From NCBI RefSeq assembly GCF_021130785.1, contig NC_060213.1:116514501-116578500 (forward strand): DNA of 64,000 nucleotides, given 5' to 3'. Both the position numbers and the translations under genes were made by a program. Of this stretch, positions 14,001 to 25,271 are shown one piece after another (within the stretch, counting starts at the first letter, position 1; each line of letters starts with the position of its first letter). Origin of the DNA: Homalodisca vitripennis. Lineage: Eukaryota > Arthropoda > Insecta > Hemiptera > Cicadellidae. The notes beneath the pieces were generated by a model. The model ran no database searches. It was given only the letters and a program-made list of their open reading frames with translations, and was not told the DNA's origin.

Positions 14001-17000
14001 TTTACGACAGCAATGAATCATTAGCAAATTTGAAGAGAAAATAAGTTTAATCATGGGAAAAAAGTAATAAATTAATACTCCCTAACTCATATTATTTGTA
14101 TCTCTACGTTGCTTAAGGTACGTTTAATTCGTAAAGGTCGAATTACAGTTACAAAAACTATTGATAAAATTCTAATAAAATAAGTTTGTTTGACTTCTTA
14201 CCTGAGAATCCTGTTCCTTTGGTCTTCCTCAAAACCTAACTGCACCTGATGAGAGTTGAGGTCGAGGTAGCTCTCGGTGGATACGACACCTACCATGACT
14301 GGTCTGGAAATGAAAGAATCACCGGCACGATCCAAGGACGTCTGTGGGTCTGTGGCGAACCAGGGGCCGTATACTGAGAGGAAGCGTGGTGCTTGGAGGT
14401 CGAGGGTGAGAATCTTGGAGAGAGGAGCGCGTCGGAGACACTCGGCGAGGTCGGTGTCCGAGGGACAACCGAGGAGAGCGCCGACCTGGCGTGCTGTGGA
14501 GTCTGGTTTTGAGGCGACCGCCCAGGGACATAGTATAGACCCTGACAGCAGTATGACACGGTGGAAAAGACCTAAAGACATTAAGTCACATCCAAATCAA
14601 TTATTATACACTGCTTTTTTAAATCGTATCTACATTTATTTTAAATGTATAAACATTTTAATACATTATATTACTATAATAATTTAAAGTTCATTGTTGT
14701 AATTCTAGTCTAAAATCATGTAAAAGCTTTAGCTCATAACTGTCTAAAGAATTATTACTCTGCTAATTGTTGTAAATAATATGTTTAATTTCAACATATC
14801 CGAGGGCTAAATAACACGAACATTGTTAATTTTGAAATAAATTGTCATTTTATGTCACAGTTACAAAATACAATATTGAAAATACTCGTAAATTTAGTAG
14901 TTATAATAACTCTTTTTACATTTTAGTTGACTTCCATTATATTTCATTTTTAAGCTTACCATTAAAATTGACAGTAAAGATTGTACGTCATCGGCCGCTT
15001 CTCTGGAAGCTTCTTACAATATTTTCATTTGCTTGGCACTGAATATTTTAAAGTGAAAGTTTTGTTGTCCCCAATTGGGCTTTGAGTTTCTTCTTACAGT
15101 TCAAAAATAACTTATACAAATCCTAAAAATGTTCTTTTAATTTGACATAATGTTAATGGAAGTATTGAAATTTGGTACAGTGTTGATATGGTTTTATCAA
15201 TAAAAATTTAATGAACTATGCATATCTATTACAATGTAGTACATTAAAAATATTACGCATAGTGGGATATTAATTGAGTTTTTTTCTATATCTTGAGAAA
15301 TAAAACGTAACATTCTCTCTTAGTGAAAGTACATTTATCTAAGTTTAGAAGTTTTCATTTGTTATTATAGTTTTAATGACACGTTTTATTTAGAATCAGA
15401 ATATAATACAAACAACAGTAAATATACAAGCCGATTTCTGTAAAACTATAATTACAGTAGGAATATGAACACATTTTAATTAGTTCTCATACAGTCTATG
15501 ATAGTAATAAGTAACGTATTTGCCTAATTTAATATTCTCGGCATGGCAATTGAAGATCAACTCAAATATATAATCCGAAATATCTTGGACCGGAAATATA
15601 TGATGAAGGCTACAAGTAAAAAAACGCTTTTGTACCTCAGTAGGTTTCTGATTCCTATGTACTTTTATTTTCTAGATCGTTCCAACAAGGCAAATTATAA
15701 TTAATTCTAAACAGAAATGCTCCTGCATAATATAAGAGTCAGGATAAACTACGATCCTCTTTACTGTAATTGATAAAATATATGTACCTAATGTTTGGCT
15801 TATTACGTTACAAAAATTCATACAATGAGCTGGTGCACAATAATTGCTGAGGGTTAAAATAATTCCTAAGTTTATAAATTTTAAATTAACATTGTATATT
15901 TGAAACAAAAAAGTATTTTCATTAATGTGAGCTCTCAATTAATTAATATAAATATGAAAAAATGTATGTACGTTATATTCTCCCACGATGCAATTAACGG
16001 TATAATATAACTTTCCATGGCATCGCTACATAAGTATAAAATGTCTTACGAAAATAATTTAGTTTTATTTCAGTTTTATTTTTGTGAAGTAATGTTAATC
16101 AATAATAAAAAAACTTATATAAATAAGTATATAAACACGCGATTGTCAACTCACAGAAGGTAATATATAACTATTTAATTTTCTACTGACAGTCTAATAG
16201 TCCTCTAGCATTACCTGCCGCAGTGTCTGCCAGTAGCAGGCTGTTGACTAGGGCAGCGCCTGTGTCATGTCCGACAAGAGTCACTCTTCGCGGGTCGCCG
16301 CCAAAGGACACGATATTCGTCTGGATCCAGACCAATGCCGCCTCTATGTCGCGTAATGCGAAGCAGCAGGACTTCGCCCCACTGTGGGTCTTCAGGAAAC
16401 CTAAATTTGTGGGTATCCATGTAAATAAATCAATGACTTATCAATACGTCATACTGAATGTTTAACGAACACAACGCTCCATTGAGCATCTCACAGCGGT
16501 ATTGTTTTAAAACACACGATACACAATCTATGAATAATGTCATTTTATAAAAATTAGTAACGAAAAGATCTCACATTTAATTTTGTTACTTAACTTCAAC
16601 TAATTAATGACAATGCTCTTAGTTTCATAATATCAAATCTAATATTATTCACCCTTATTTTAATGACTGGTATTAAAATATATAATCTACGTTATTAGGG
16701 TCTACGTACCAGTAATACATTGATGCTACATGTTATATATTGATGATTACGCACATATGTATTATCTATTTCATTATCAATTTCTAAATGAGAAAAGTAG
16801 TATATCGAGGGTTTTATTCAATTTGACTTTATTAACACAGATGGTACTTATGAGTTGATTTATATTTTATAATATCTTCAATGTCATGTTACATTAGTAT
16901 ATATTTTTCATCCATTTTCCTAAATGAAAAAACCTCCAAGAGGCAGCAATCATGCTATTCAATTTAGAATACTGGCAACTGTACCCAAAAGTTACAATAG

Positions 17001-20000
17001 AAAACGCTGATGTTTCATCTGGATGTTGTATATTACGATGTATTTTATTGCATTTTTAGTACATACAAATTTAAAGTAAACACTAATTTAGATTCATATT
17101 TTGCATATCAAGAAAGCTAAAAGTAGACCTATCCTTAAGACAAAAATCTTAAATTATTTGAAGATAACTGACAGGCTACCTCCTTAATGTGTTAGGATAC
17201 ACTGTACAACTGTCTTCCATAAAATTAATAAAATCATTAATATATGTGTATATTTCTGAAAATGTCCTCGAAGAAAAATAATAATATGAACTCTCATACA
17301 AATTCATACGTTCAATTTTAATTAATTTAAAATCACCTTTTCGCTTATCTATGCCCAAGTAAGTAAACTCGTGTTTTAAAAATTAATATCCAATGACTAA
17401 TTTCAAAAACATTTCAACCGTATAAGATAAAAATAATAATCTTTTTTGACAAATCAGTCTTTTTAAATTTATAACTTTGTTAATAATAAATATATTGTAC
17501 CCGTCCTTTTTGAAATCTATTTTTTACGATGGAGGAATGGAAAACGAATCAGAATGTTCCGGACATTTGCCACCGTTCAGTTCTACAAATATTTAATAAG
17601 CGTTACTGTTTGTTTTATATCACTGAACGATGGAAATGTCCGGATAATCATGTTTCTTTTAATATGCTAGTGTTGTGAAACAACTTTATAGTCATACATA
17701 AAGGGTAACTAATCAAAGAGAAACACATATGTTTTCCACTACATTCGTGTTTGTAGAATAATGAAACGAGCAGCAGTTTGGAGAAGATTTACATTTCGCC
17801 ACAAGAGAGGTGACAAGAAAGTGACGTTACAAATGTGCGGTAATGTACGGAATGATACATACTCCCCATTGTGAGGGTAGGGTCCTGGCTCATATTGTAG
17901 CAAGATGGCTCTATTTGGCCCACACATTTCGCCGTCAGATGTAAGGAAACAACCTTTGTTACAAAGATTGTGCAGCGTGTAGGTCTCAATCTGCTTAAGT
18001 TTATAGTCCAAGTAAATGGAAAATATCTCAATATCGTCAATTTCTCGTTATTAATTAATGGTTTATCAATTATTTTAGTGCAGGTTTTTCAATCATTCTG
18101 TCAGACCGTGATGGATTATTTTTTTTAATTGTGTAAGATACTGGAAATATTGTGAAATATAAAAAATGAAACATATCAAATGGCTCCTGTATGTTTAGAG
18201 ATATACATTGTGTATCTGTAAATTTACGTAGCATACCTAATTTTACACGTTACTTCATTCAGTCATTTAATAAAAGTACTTACCCAAGAGTCCCAAGCGG
18301 TAGTTGATGGTGACAGCAATCACGTGACCCTGACTGGCCCACACGCTGACGTCATAAACATGACTGGCTCCCCACTCGTACGACTCGCCATGAATATAGA
18401 CCATTATGGCATATGGCGCTTCCTCTCCACGGCTTCCTGTTACCGAAATAAAAATTAACAGCGTTCAAATATATTTTAAATACATTATTTTGAGAAAAAT
18501 ATGAAATATTTATTTTAAGGACATTTTTTTAATTATGTACCGTATTCAAAAGTGACTTACACCCATCTTAAATAAATTACGCACACCTCTATTATGATTT
18601 TAAATCTGTTTATAAACGGTTCATGTTATTTAATGATAGTAAAAAGTACATTTCCTAATATAAGTCAATTATAGGCGGTGTTAAGGTGAGTCATACACTC
18701 AGTGTAGAACACTTTTGTTAACACGCATTTCATTTTAATGTTACTCTTTAAATTCTTGCCATTTATATTGGGCATATATCTTTTTATAGTATTCGTTCCA
18801 TAATTTATCAATAAATAATAAGTTCCAACTAGTTTTTACGCTAGTAATTATACACCACTGGGATAAATAATGTTCCATTTTAAGTACTTGCATAAGGTTA
18901 AATTCTATTAGATTATAATATTTCTGTACATGCCATGAGAATAATATTATATTAATATACGTGTATAAGCGCAAATGTATTGCTTTGTAATTACAAAATT
19001 TAAAGAAACTACTATTTACAGGGAAAAAATAATTATGAATTAAAAGTATTTTCCAAATAATATTTTATATATGATCAGATTAATACTTATCAAATGTTGA
19101 AAATCGTGATCAACTTTATATTTTTCTTATTGGACATAACATGTCATTAAACATTTTGAGAGTAGAGATAAATTAAGATATTTTTATTTTTGGATAATGT
19201 TTTTAAATCCTCACTACAAGTATATACGTGATAAAAAAGGGCCATAATTAGAATTTTTTCATGACTGTATGTGTCATAAGATGAAAATATTGAAAACCAA
19301 ACATCAGAGAAAAGTCTTAAGTTAATTTTAAATATTTTTACACTCCCAACTACATGTGTGATAAAAATATATTTGTCAATTAGAATTATCTATTAAAAAA
19401 TAAGGATGTAATGGGTAACTAACATTGTCAATTAGGCACTTCCAACTATCATACACTGGATTTTACAACCAATTTTTCCATATTTATTTTAACTTTGGAA
19501 AAAATTTACAAACAGTTTTTTTAGTAACTAATGCCTTATAATTAACTTTTCCACCTGAAGACATATAATGTGTTTTCTAATAATAATAGGTTTAGCTATA
19601 ATATTTTAAAATGGTTGCCAAAACATATAGTATATATATTTTGGAACCTAATAAAACATAGAAAGGCTCCCCGTTTATTATATTTCATTATGTGTAGGGT
19701 TTATAAGATTAAATGTCAATATACTAAAAAGACAAGACAGCTGCTGTTATCCCCGCTGTCCCAAAGTCAGTAAATAAACGGCATCGCAGTGAAGGTTTTG
19801 ATAATATAATATAGCTAGTGATGTACGATTTATCATAATTTCATCAGCTAGAACTATAACTATCAGCAGTAAATCATCTTACATGATTCTTCAACAATGA
19901 GATAAAATTCCGCCATTTAAGATACTTGAAATAATATTCATTTTGTACCTCTATCTGCTAACTAGCGTTATTATAATATACAACTGACCACTGGCAGGCA

Positions 20001-22286
20001 CATAGACATTGAGAGTGAGGCAGTCCTCGCTCTGATTCCTCAGCAAGGGCACAAGTCGCCTCAAGTGCTGATAGCGGTCCCTTGGCATGCTGAGTAGTGC
20101 GACTGTAGCATTGGCGGATAAGGGGGATCTCTGCGGACAGGCGTGCGGCTGGGTGTCTGCCAAGCGTGTGCCGCTCCAAGGCAGTGGAGGTCTCGGTGGT
20201 CGGAGTCGTAGGTTTCCTACTGGTGGTGTGGCGTAGGGGACGCCTAAGAAACACTCTACCGGCTCCAGGTGTGGCACAGGCAACTCTTGAATAATCTAAA
20301 GTAGTACAAAACACATTGTTGATATAAAAAAATATTAAGAATCTTAGTAGCAGAATCGATTTAAATCCGAATTATATTTTAATAAAATTTGACCAGAGGC
20401 AGAGACAAATCTCGAACTGAATCGGATAGAACGATTATATTCGAACACTTGTCGTCTGAAGTAAGAATCTAAATTAAATCACTGGAGATCTCAAACAAAA
20501 CAGTGAACCAAAAGAGTTTAAATCTGGACCAAGACACTTTTTGTTGTCAAAGCATTTTACTCTATTGATGTGTTTAGGCTGCTGGGATATAAGTCAAAAT
20601 TGTACCATTATTTATTTCTGTTTTATTGTATTCAAAACGTTTAAAAATAATATATGAATTTCCACATTACAGTGTGGATAATAATGTGCCTAGGATTATG
20701 CAATTATATTATGAATTATAATAAAGAATGTTATACGTTTATGACATTATGATAGGTTAATTTATGTATTTGAATACATATTAGGGTATAACGTTTGCAT
20801 GACAGTTTAGGCTACAGTTTTTTAGTAATAAAGTATTATTGTTATTATTTTTTAAATATCTTTCAGCTGAAGATTGAACAGACAACTCAATTTTCCTACT
20901 TGGATCTAATCCATATTTGGTTGGCAGCCAAAGAGGCATCCTGTAGTTGAGCTATTTCTAGCAGAATAAATCAGAAGATATCAAGACGTTTCGTGGAATG
21001 AGGTTTTAATGCGGTATTCTTTCTCTATCGGAACGTACGATCCCTCAAATTCAAATTTCGAATTGTACTATATTCGTTAATATCCTTATTTAGAAATTAT
21101 TTTTTGGTTATCGAAAAAAAGTTGCAATAACTGTTAATTCAATAAAAGTAAAAACCCAATAAACATTTAAACGTAATAACAAATCCAAGTATAGTAATTT
21201 GGTTTTTTAAAACGTAATATAAAGATCCATGTAGTAATAATCTAAAATAATTTTCTTCCTGATAATAGGCCGTTGGTTAATAATTTTATTGAATACACGA
21301 CCTAAAATAATCCTTCTTCCAATGGTTTTATCTTAAATATTCAATAACAAGGATTTATTTAGACCCTTTTATGTCATTTACTCTGAAATTTTGATTACGT
21401 GTACACACATACTACAATTTTAAAACGGTTTTTAAAACGTAATATAAAGATCCATTAAGTAATAATCTAAAATAATTTTCTTCCTGATAATAGGCCATTG
21501 GTTTATAATTTTATTGAATACACGGCCTAAAATAATCCTTCTTCTAATGGTTTTATCTTAAATATTCATGAAAAAGGATTTATTTAGACCCCTTTATGTC
21601 ATTTAATCTGAAATTTTGATTATGTGTACACACATACTACAATTTGTCAAAGTTTACTGAATAAGTTTAAGACCCTTGTGCAAGCACAGAATACGAAAAG
21701 ATAATATAACGGTGAAACGCATAGTTCGGTTCCTCAATTGTGACTGAACCTGATGAGTGACGGCCGGATGTAGGAACGGCAACACTGTACTCGAAGCTCA
21801 TTGACTGCTGCCAGCTGCCGTGCCATCTCCCCCCCCCCCATACTGACCTCAGTCCTATTTTGTAATCGATTCAGCTATAAAGTGTACGTTTTCTTGAACA
21901 CACTTGGTTAAAATATTGCTTACACAATTGTTGGCCTCTTCCATAGAGCCAATTTTGTTAAAAGATTTCTAACTTTAAGTGCATATCTATTAAACAAAAA
22001 GTTTAACTCTGTAAACCACTCCTGCTTCCAATTTTGAAATTATCATTTAACAAACAATTCAGCAAGCTGTTTTACCATTAAATCTATACAATATTGGAGA
22101 TCATTGGAAGGTTTATTAACTAGCTATTACCAATTGTAAGGAATACCACCCAGCTAGTAAAGCATCTTCTGTAATACTCACCCCTCTTATCTGTCCGCTC
22201 TGAGTCTCTACAATTCTTGAACTGTACCGGGGGCCGGGGGTGGCGCCTTGTATCACAAATAGCACTCCCAGCACACATGTCCACAT
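4860..22286 (-). CDS. Neuroligin (11 coding exons, 718 aa)
   Basis: A postsynaptic type I membrane adhesion protein with a catalytically dead cholinesterase-like ectodomain; family members bind neurexins. Joining exons 22286-22182, 20295-19989, 18436-18284, 16400-16215, 14571-14202, 11911-11665, 9074-8923, 7574-7456, 6846-6700, 5796-5626 and 5059-4860 gives one open frame of 2157 nt. All ten introns are GT-AG with compatible phases (0,1,1,1,2,0,2,1,1,1). Family signatures: SSRIVETQSGQIRG (22-35), VPYATPPVGNLR (54-65), SEDCLTLNVYVP (124-135), HGESYEWG in exon 3, FGGDPRRVTLVG (221-232), a transmembrane segment at about 653-677 and a 41-residue tail. The serine-nucleophile position reads G-H-D-T-G (D234). 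E350 is kept, and the catalytic-His position appears to be R462. N-glycosylation sequons occur at N97 and N122. The ATG at 22284-22286 is the only in-frame start after an upstream TGA. Which insect neuroligin paralogue this is remains unresolved. Confidence 0.93.
5626..5796 (-). CDS. Neuroligin coding exon 10 (residues 596-652, stalk)
   Basis: Ser/Thr/Pro/Glu-rich juxtamembrane stalk: RISLPPSTSPLLPTEDCDNS followed by a Glu/Gln/Pro-rich run to STHQGR. Family stalks are similarly low in complexity and O-glycosylated. Acceptor AACACAG is clear. The donor (G followed by GTGTTA) is weak, but phase 1 joins exactly to the transmembrane exon. Without splicing the frame ends four codons later (GVTN, stop). 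Confidence 0.82.
6700..6846 (-). CDS. Neuroligin coding exon 9 (residues 547-595)
   Basis: Encodes PKPRMRSHYRGHKMSVWLNL and LPQLHRPGD. This matches the family's K-P-x-x-x-x-H-Y-R-x-x-x-x-S-x-W-L-N-L-x-P-x-L-H signature that closes the ectodomain core. Acceptor GGCAG, donor GTATGT, phase 1. Confidence 0.92.
7456..7574 (-). CDS. Neuroligin coding exon 8 (residues 507-546)
   Basis: Encodes GNPNEPKFERNEFGVLKEKD and then LTWEQYNPNSQLYLSLG, the end of the esterase-like domain that in the family continues T-G-N/D-P-N. Acceptor TTTAG, donor GTATGT, phase 1. Confidence 0.9.
8923..9074 (-). CDS. Neuroligin coding exon 7 (residues 457-506)
   Basis: Encodes RLGSLRGEDLPYVLGVPLVG and then YPGNYTRADAAVSE and FVTNFAKTG. 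It aligns with the cholinesterase segment around H-G-x-E/D-x-x-Y-V-x-G; the expected histidine is arginine 462. Sequon N-Y-T is present. Acceptor TTACAG, donor GTAAGA, phase 2. Confidence 0.92.
10095..10250. repeat. Short fragment related to the large repeat block (neuroligin intron 6)
   Basis: AGAATAAATAAGTTTGTAAA followed by CTGCGTACAATTATATC (about 10182-10220) closely matches 48412-48460 in copy 2 (AGAATAAATAAATTCGTAAA, CTGCGTACAGTCATATC). Confidence 0.5.
11665..11911 (-). CDS. Neuroligin coding exon 6 (residues 374-456)
   Basis: Encodes TFIRNTYLYHLNELFSTVRN, then DGHTVSPMVHL and LLHFNHQTRETDYIQ, all typical of the family's C-terminal helical part. Acceptor TTCCAG, donor GTAAAT, ends in phase 0. 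Confidence 0.93.
14202..14571 (-). CDS. Neuroligin coding exon 5 (residues 251-373)
   Basis: Starts GLFHRVILLSGSILCPWAV, a strong neuroligin signature, and includes YGPWFATDPQ and VMVGVVSTESYLDLNSH, with the glutamate of the former triad at 350. Cysteines 286 and 295 correspond to a conserved family disulfide region. Acceptor TTTAG, donor GTAAGA, phase 2. Confidence 0.93.
16215..16400 (-). CDS. Neuroligin coding exon 4 (residues 189-250, nucleophile-elbow region)
   Basis: Encodes GFLKTHSGAKSCCFALRDIE, then FGGDPRRVTLVGHDTGAAL. The hydrolase nucleophile elbow G-x-S-x-G is G-H-D-T-G, so aspartate 234 replaces the serine. The segment usually reading N-F-G-L-x-D in the family is C-F-A-L-R-D here, with an unusual C-C pair at 200-201. 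Acceptor TTTAG, donor GTAATG, phase 1. Confidence 0.92.
17739..18011 (-). other. Unidentified open segment inside neuroligin intron 3
   Basis: A more GC-rich ~270-bp block with two overlapping minus-strand open frames (90 and 83 codons). One frame includes YEPGPYPHNGEYVSFRTLPH. It is not needed for the neuroligin frame, because exons 3 and 4 join exactly without it. I do not recognise it; it may be a fragment of a dispersed repeat. Confidence 0.3.
18284..18436 (-). CDS. Neuroligin coding exon 3 (residues 138-188)
   Basis: Encodes APYAIMVYIHGESYEWGASH followed by VYDVSVWASQGHVIAV and NYRLGLLG, the oxyanion-side strands of the alpha/beta-hydrolase fold. Flanked by an AACAG acceptor and a GTAAGT donor; phase 1 at both ends. 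The family usually shows a Gly/Asn-rich segment after HGESYEW; here it is G-A-S-H. Confidence 0.92.
19989..20295 (-). CDS. Neuroligin coding exon 2 (residues 36-137)
   Basis: Opens after a pyrimidine-rich TTTAG acceptor with IIQELPVPHLEPVECFLGVP, continues with YATPPVGNLR and GTRLADTQ, and closes with SEDCLTLNVYVPAS before a GTCAGT donor, phase 1. It has cysteines 50, 88 and 127; in the family, disulfides form among the equivalent cysteines. Sequons N97-A-T and N122-Q-S fall here. Confidence 0.92.
21205..21650. repeat. Tandem duplication, two copies of ~225 bp, in neuroligin intron 1
   Basis: AACGTAATATAAAGATCCAT at about 21211 recurs at about 21436. The following ~210 bp are repeated with few differences, up to the shared TGTACACACATACTACAATT ends at about 21419 and 21643. 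Confidence 0.88.
22182..22286 (-). CDS. Neuroligin coding exon 1 (residues 1-35, signal peptide)
   Basis: Starts MWTCVLGVLFVIQGATPG, a hydrophobic signal peptide, followed by the family's SSRIVETQSGQIRG strand. It ends in phase 0 at GGG before a GTGAGT donor. The ATG has A at -3. Upstream in-frame sequence meets TGA nine codons before, so no longer in-frame start exists in contiguous DNA; a further upstream exon supplying the start is possible but not needed. Confidence 0.85.
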
Positions 22287-22309
22287 CCTCAGCCACAATC
22301 GTCCCCATC

Positions 22310-24365
22310 GTAGCTCACCCTCAGCATAGTTTCACATATCCCCGGTTATTACCCTCTCACTATTCGTCCCCGGTCTTCCTTTTCCATTGCTTTTTTGAAT
22401 ATACAGCTTCCACGAGTTATTTTTTGCTGAGAAAACCTTTAGCAGCAGGATCCTTCAGACATAATTATGTTGAATGTTGTAAACACAACTGTGTGTTGAA
22501 GTTTTATGTAAATTGTTTAATAATTACGACATTATTCATTGATATTCAAAATTGGCAATTCTATATCGAACGACCCCAACTGCAACAAAAGGAGCAAATG
22601 TGTGAATTAATTTTGTAGTACATGCAAAAATATAGTTTAATTTGACATATAGCTTAAAAAAATATTAAATCACATAATACAATAACAAACACATTAATGT
22701 AACTTCATATTTCACAATTGTAAACATATTTAATATAATTATTAAATTATAAATATATTCTAAGTTACTTTTTTAAATAGCAACAGGAAATATATTTTTA
22801 ATCATTACATAGAACAAGTTTATTTAACATTAGTGGAACTTAGGTCACACAGAAATTTGCTTTACTTACACATTAACACTGGTATTGGCTAGTTTACGAT
22901 ACCAAATTTTTAACACTACTAGTTAATCATTGAAATCTGTCCTATCTTTGAGGTGATACAATGTTTAGCAATTATTCATTTATTAAAAGCTACAATGTGC
23001 AGGCACCAATGGAATCCCAATAAAAAGGAAAAAAGAATTGAAATAACCGAAAACTGCTTTCAGACCAGGAGAACATGAACTCCAGCGATTTACTTCACAA
23101 AATACCAGCCACAAGCACAACTGCAGAGCACATACACACGTCATATCATTACAAGTGAAAGAAGTACATACAAAAATAAAAGATTCAGTATTTCCTGAGG
23201 TATTGTAGCGTGTCATCTGAAACAATTAGACAGGAAGTCAATGATGGTTGAAGGATAAATGCGGCCGCCTGCCAGACAAAATTTTTGCATGGATCATAAT
23301 GTCATGATGTATGTATGAAATTTCTTGGCTAAGTTAGGTTATTTTTTATTGTAAAAATCGTTCTACGTTTCCTAGTTAGTCCTTTAAAATATTCGTATGC
23401 AAAGTGACCTAGCCTCAACCGAACGTTGAAATAATGGTTAGCATGCGAATTTTATGTATGAGCCTCAATAAATTTGCCTTTAAATACATTCTTAAGGAAA
23501 TACACCAAACAAGAAAAGCAATTTTTTGGTAAAAAGTATTGTGAGAACGTTGCGCCGTTTATAAACGATGTGGCAAGATTCAAATAATGTATATGAATAT
23601 TTATGTTATTCTTACAATAGAGCAAAATAAGATGAAATAGCTAACAGTAATGGCAAAGCAAGAGCTTATCTTCTGCTGTACAAGGTTTACAGATATTCGT
23701 AGCTTCTAATAAAATACCAAGGATAGAAAAGAAAAACAGTGGTTGGCACGCAAATTAGTCATATATTTACTTTCTTGGATTCACACTTTTCTTTAATATT
23801 ATTACTAAATCGTTATATTTTTACAAGTTTAAACCTTTGTGTAGCGGTATATGTCTGTGTATACATTATTTCGAAAGCCATGATACTGAGTGTGAGATTC
23901 TAAGCTTTTCCCGATTTTTAATGTAAAATTCACACAACTATTTATGATTATGAAACAGGCACTCTTAATAATAAGAATGAATAATTGCTGATTTGATTTT
24001 GCTAAATTTGGATAGCCCATCCTATCTGCACATCATATCAGTATTATGCAATTAAACATAACCAAAATTATTTTTAAAACTGCTTCAACCTGCTGGGATT
24101 TTATCATTTAGAACATAATTGTAACGTAATATTTAAAATTAATAATAAAATAATAATATTAAAATCGTAGGCTAAACTGTATGCGGTTTCCCATATATAT
24201 ATCTATATACCATCCATATCGGTCTCTACTATATATATATATGGTTTTTTTATTGGTAAAAAAAATATTATATATATATATACTTTTTGCAATTTAATGT
24301 TTATTGAAATTAAATAAGGCTACTGCCATTTATACAAAATAATGTATATAAATATAGAAAAAAAC
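22310..24365. other. Neuroligin upstream flank, no gene recognised
   Basis: AT-rich. It should contain the neuroligin 5' untranslated exon(s) and promoter, but no TATA box or initiator can be assigned confidently. Several short open frames lack any family motif. Confidence 0.4.
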
Positions 24366-24421
24366 CAAGCTCAGAGAAGACCAGCAGGCATTGACATGAG
24401 ATTGAACTAAAATATGCATGT

Positions 24422-24424
<3 letters not shown>

Positions 24425-24501
<77 letters not shown>
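24425..24501. repeat. (TA)n microsatellite
   Basis: Nearly pure TA repeat of about 75 bp within copy 1 of the large repeat block. Confidence 0.95.
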
Positions 24502-24507
<6 letters not shown>

Positions 24508-24920
24508 ACCTGTAATAATACACCTATTGCGATACTTTTATCACGTATTGCCTCGTATAAAAAATATTATTAACTATAAGAGAATTGTTAAAAAGAAATA
24601 TACAGTGGATGAACTAATCCATATTGATAAAATAACAGACCCATTAAACAGTTATTTGTAGCGCCTTTAATTGTTCAAGAGGAAGTTTTCCTCCATCAAG
24701 AAAGCAGGAAACAGTCGTAAATTAAAAATAACTGGCACAAGAAGGCTCTATAAATCCATAAAATGCGTTAACACAATTTAGCGCAGTAAGAATTACTGAA
24801 TAGGTTTATCAAGGTCGTCATTAATTTAGTAAAGTAATAATTTAAAAAAGATTATGAATTAATAATAGATTTTTATATATCATTATTTATTATTAATATA
24901 TATTACATATATAAATAATG

Positions 24921-24925
<5 letters not shown>

Positions 24926-24967
<42 letters not shown>
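24926..24967. repeat. (TA)n microsatellite
   Basis: About 20 TA units within copy 1 of the large repeat block. Confidence 0.93.
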
Positions 24968-24970
<3 letters not shown>

Positions 24971-25117
24971 CTATTGCCATTTATAAAAATTACATTAATG
25001 TAAACAAAAGTCGTTGGGCCAGGTATTTGGTCTTCCAATTTTATGTTAGCTTAGTTATTTAAACGCGTATGTGACATATACGGCCAAATACAATATTATT
25101 GAATCGTAAAAAGTAAA

Positions 25118-25187
25118 GGCTCTGTGGTGTAATGGTAGGACATACACCCGGCAAGTGAGAGATCCGGGTTCGAGTCCCGGCGGAGCA
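25118..25187 (+). repeat. tRNA-like sequence (SINE head or tRNA pseudogene)
   Basis: Perfect T arm CCGGG-TTCGAGT-CCCGG, a 4-bp D stem GTGT/ACAT around AATGGTAGG, and an acceptor GGCTCTG opposite CGGAGCA with a terminal mismatch. The anticodon arm is poor: only CAC/GTG pairs around CCGGCAA, and the universal T33 is C. A-box- and B-box-like sequences are present. Flanked by TA microsatellites. The broken anticodon arm argues against a working tRNA gene; a tRNA-derived repeat head is more likely. Confidence 0.55.
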
Positions 25188-25221
25188 AATACTTTTAGTG
25201 ATTCAATTTTTATTGAAAAAT

Positions 25222-25227
<6 letters not shown>

Positions 25228-25264
<37 letters not shown>
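25228..25264. repeat. (TA)n microsatellite
   Basis: About 18 TA units just after the tRNA-like sequence. Confidence 0.9.

Positions 25265-25271
<7 letters not shown>

Noticed and set aside
14277..14687. 136-codon plus-strand frame and two further minus-strand frames over neuroligin exon 5
   Set aside because: Shadow frames of the exon. The neuroligin frame is supported by motifs and splice phases.
22116..22298. Neuroligin start at 22296-22298
   Set aside because: That codon is TTG, not ATG; the first in-frame ATG is 22284-22286.
24425..25264. Possible CRISPR or phage-type repeat structure in the TA-rich zone
   Set aside because: These are simple TA microsatellites in a eukaryotic genome; no spaced repeats or associated genes.
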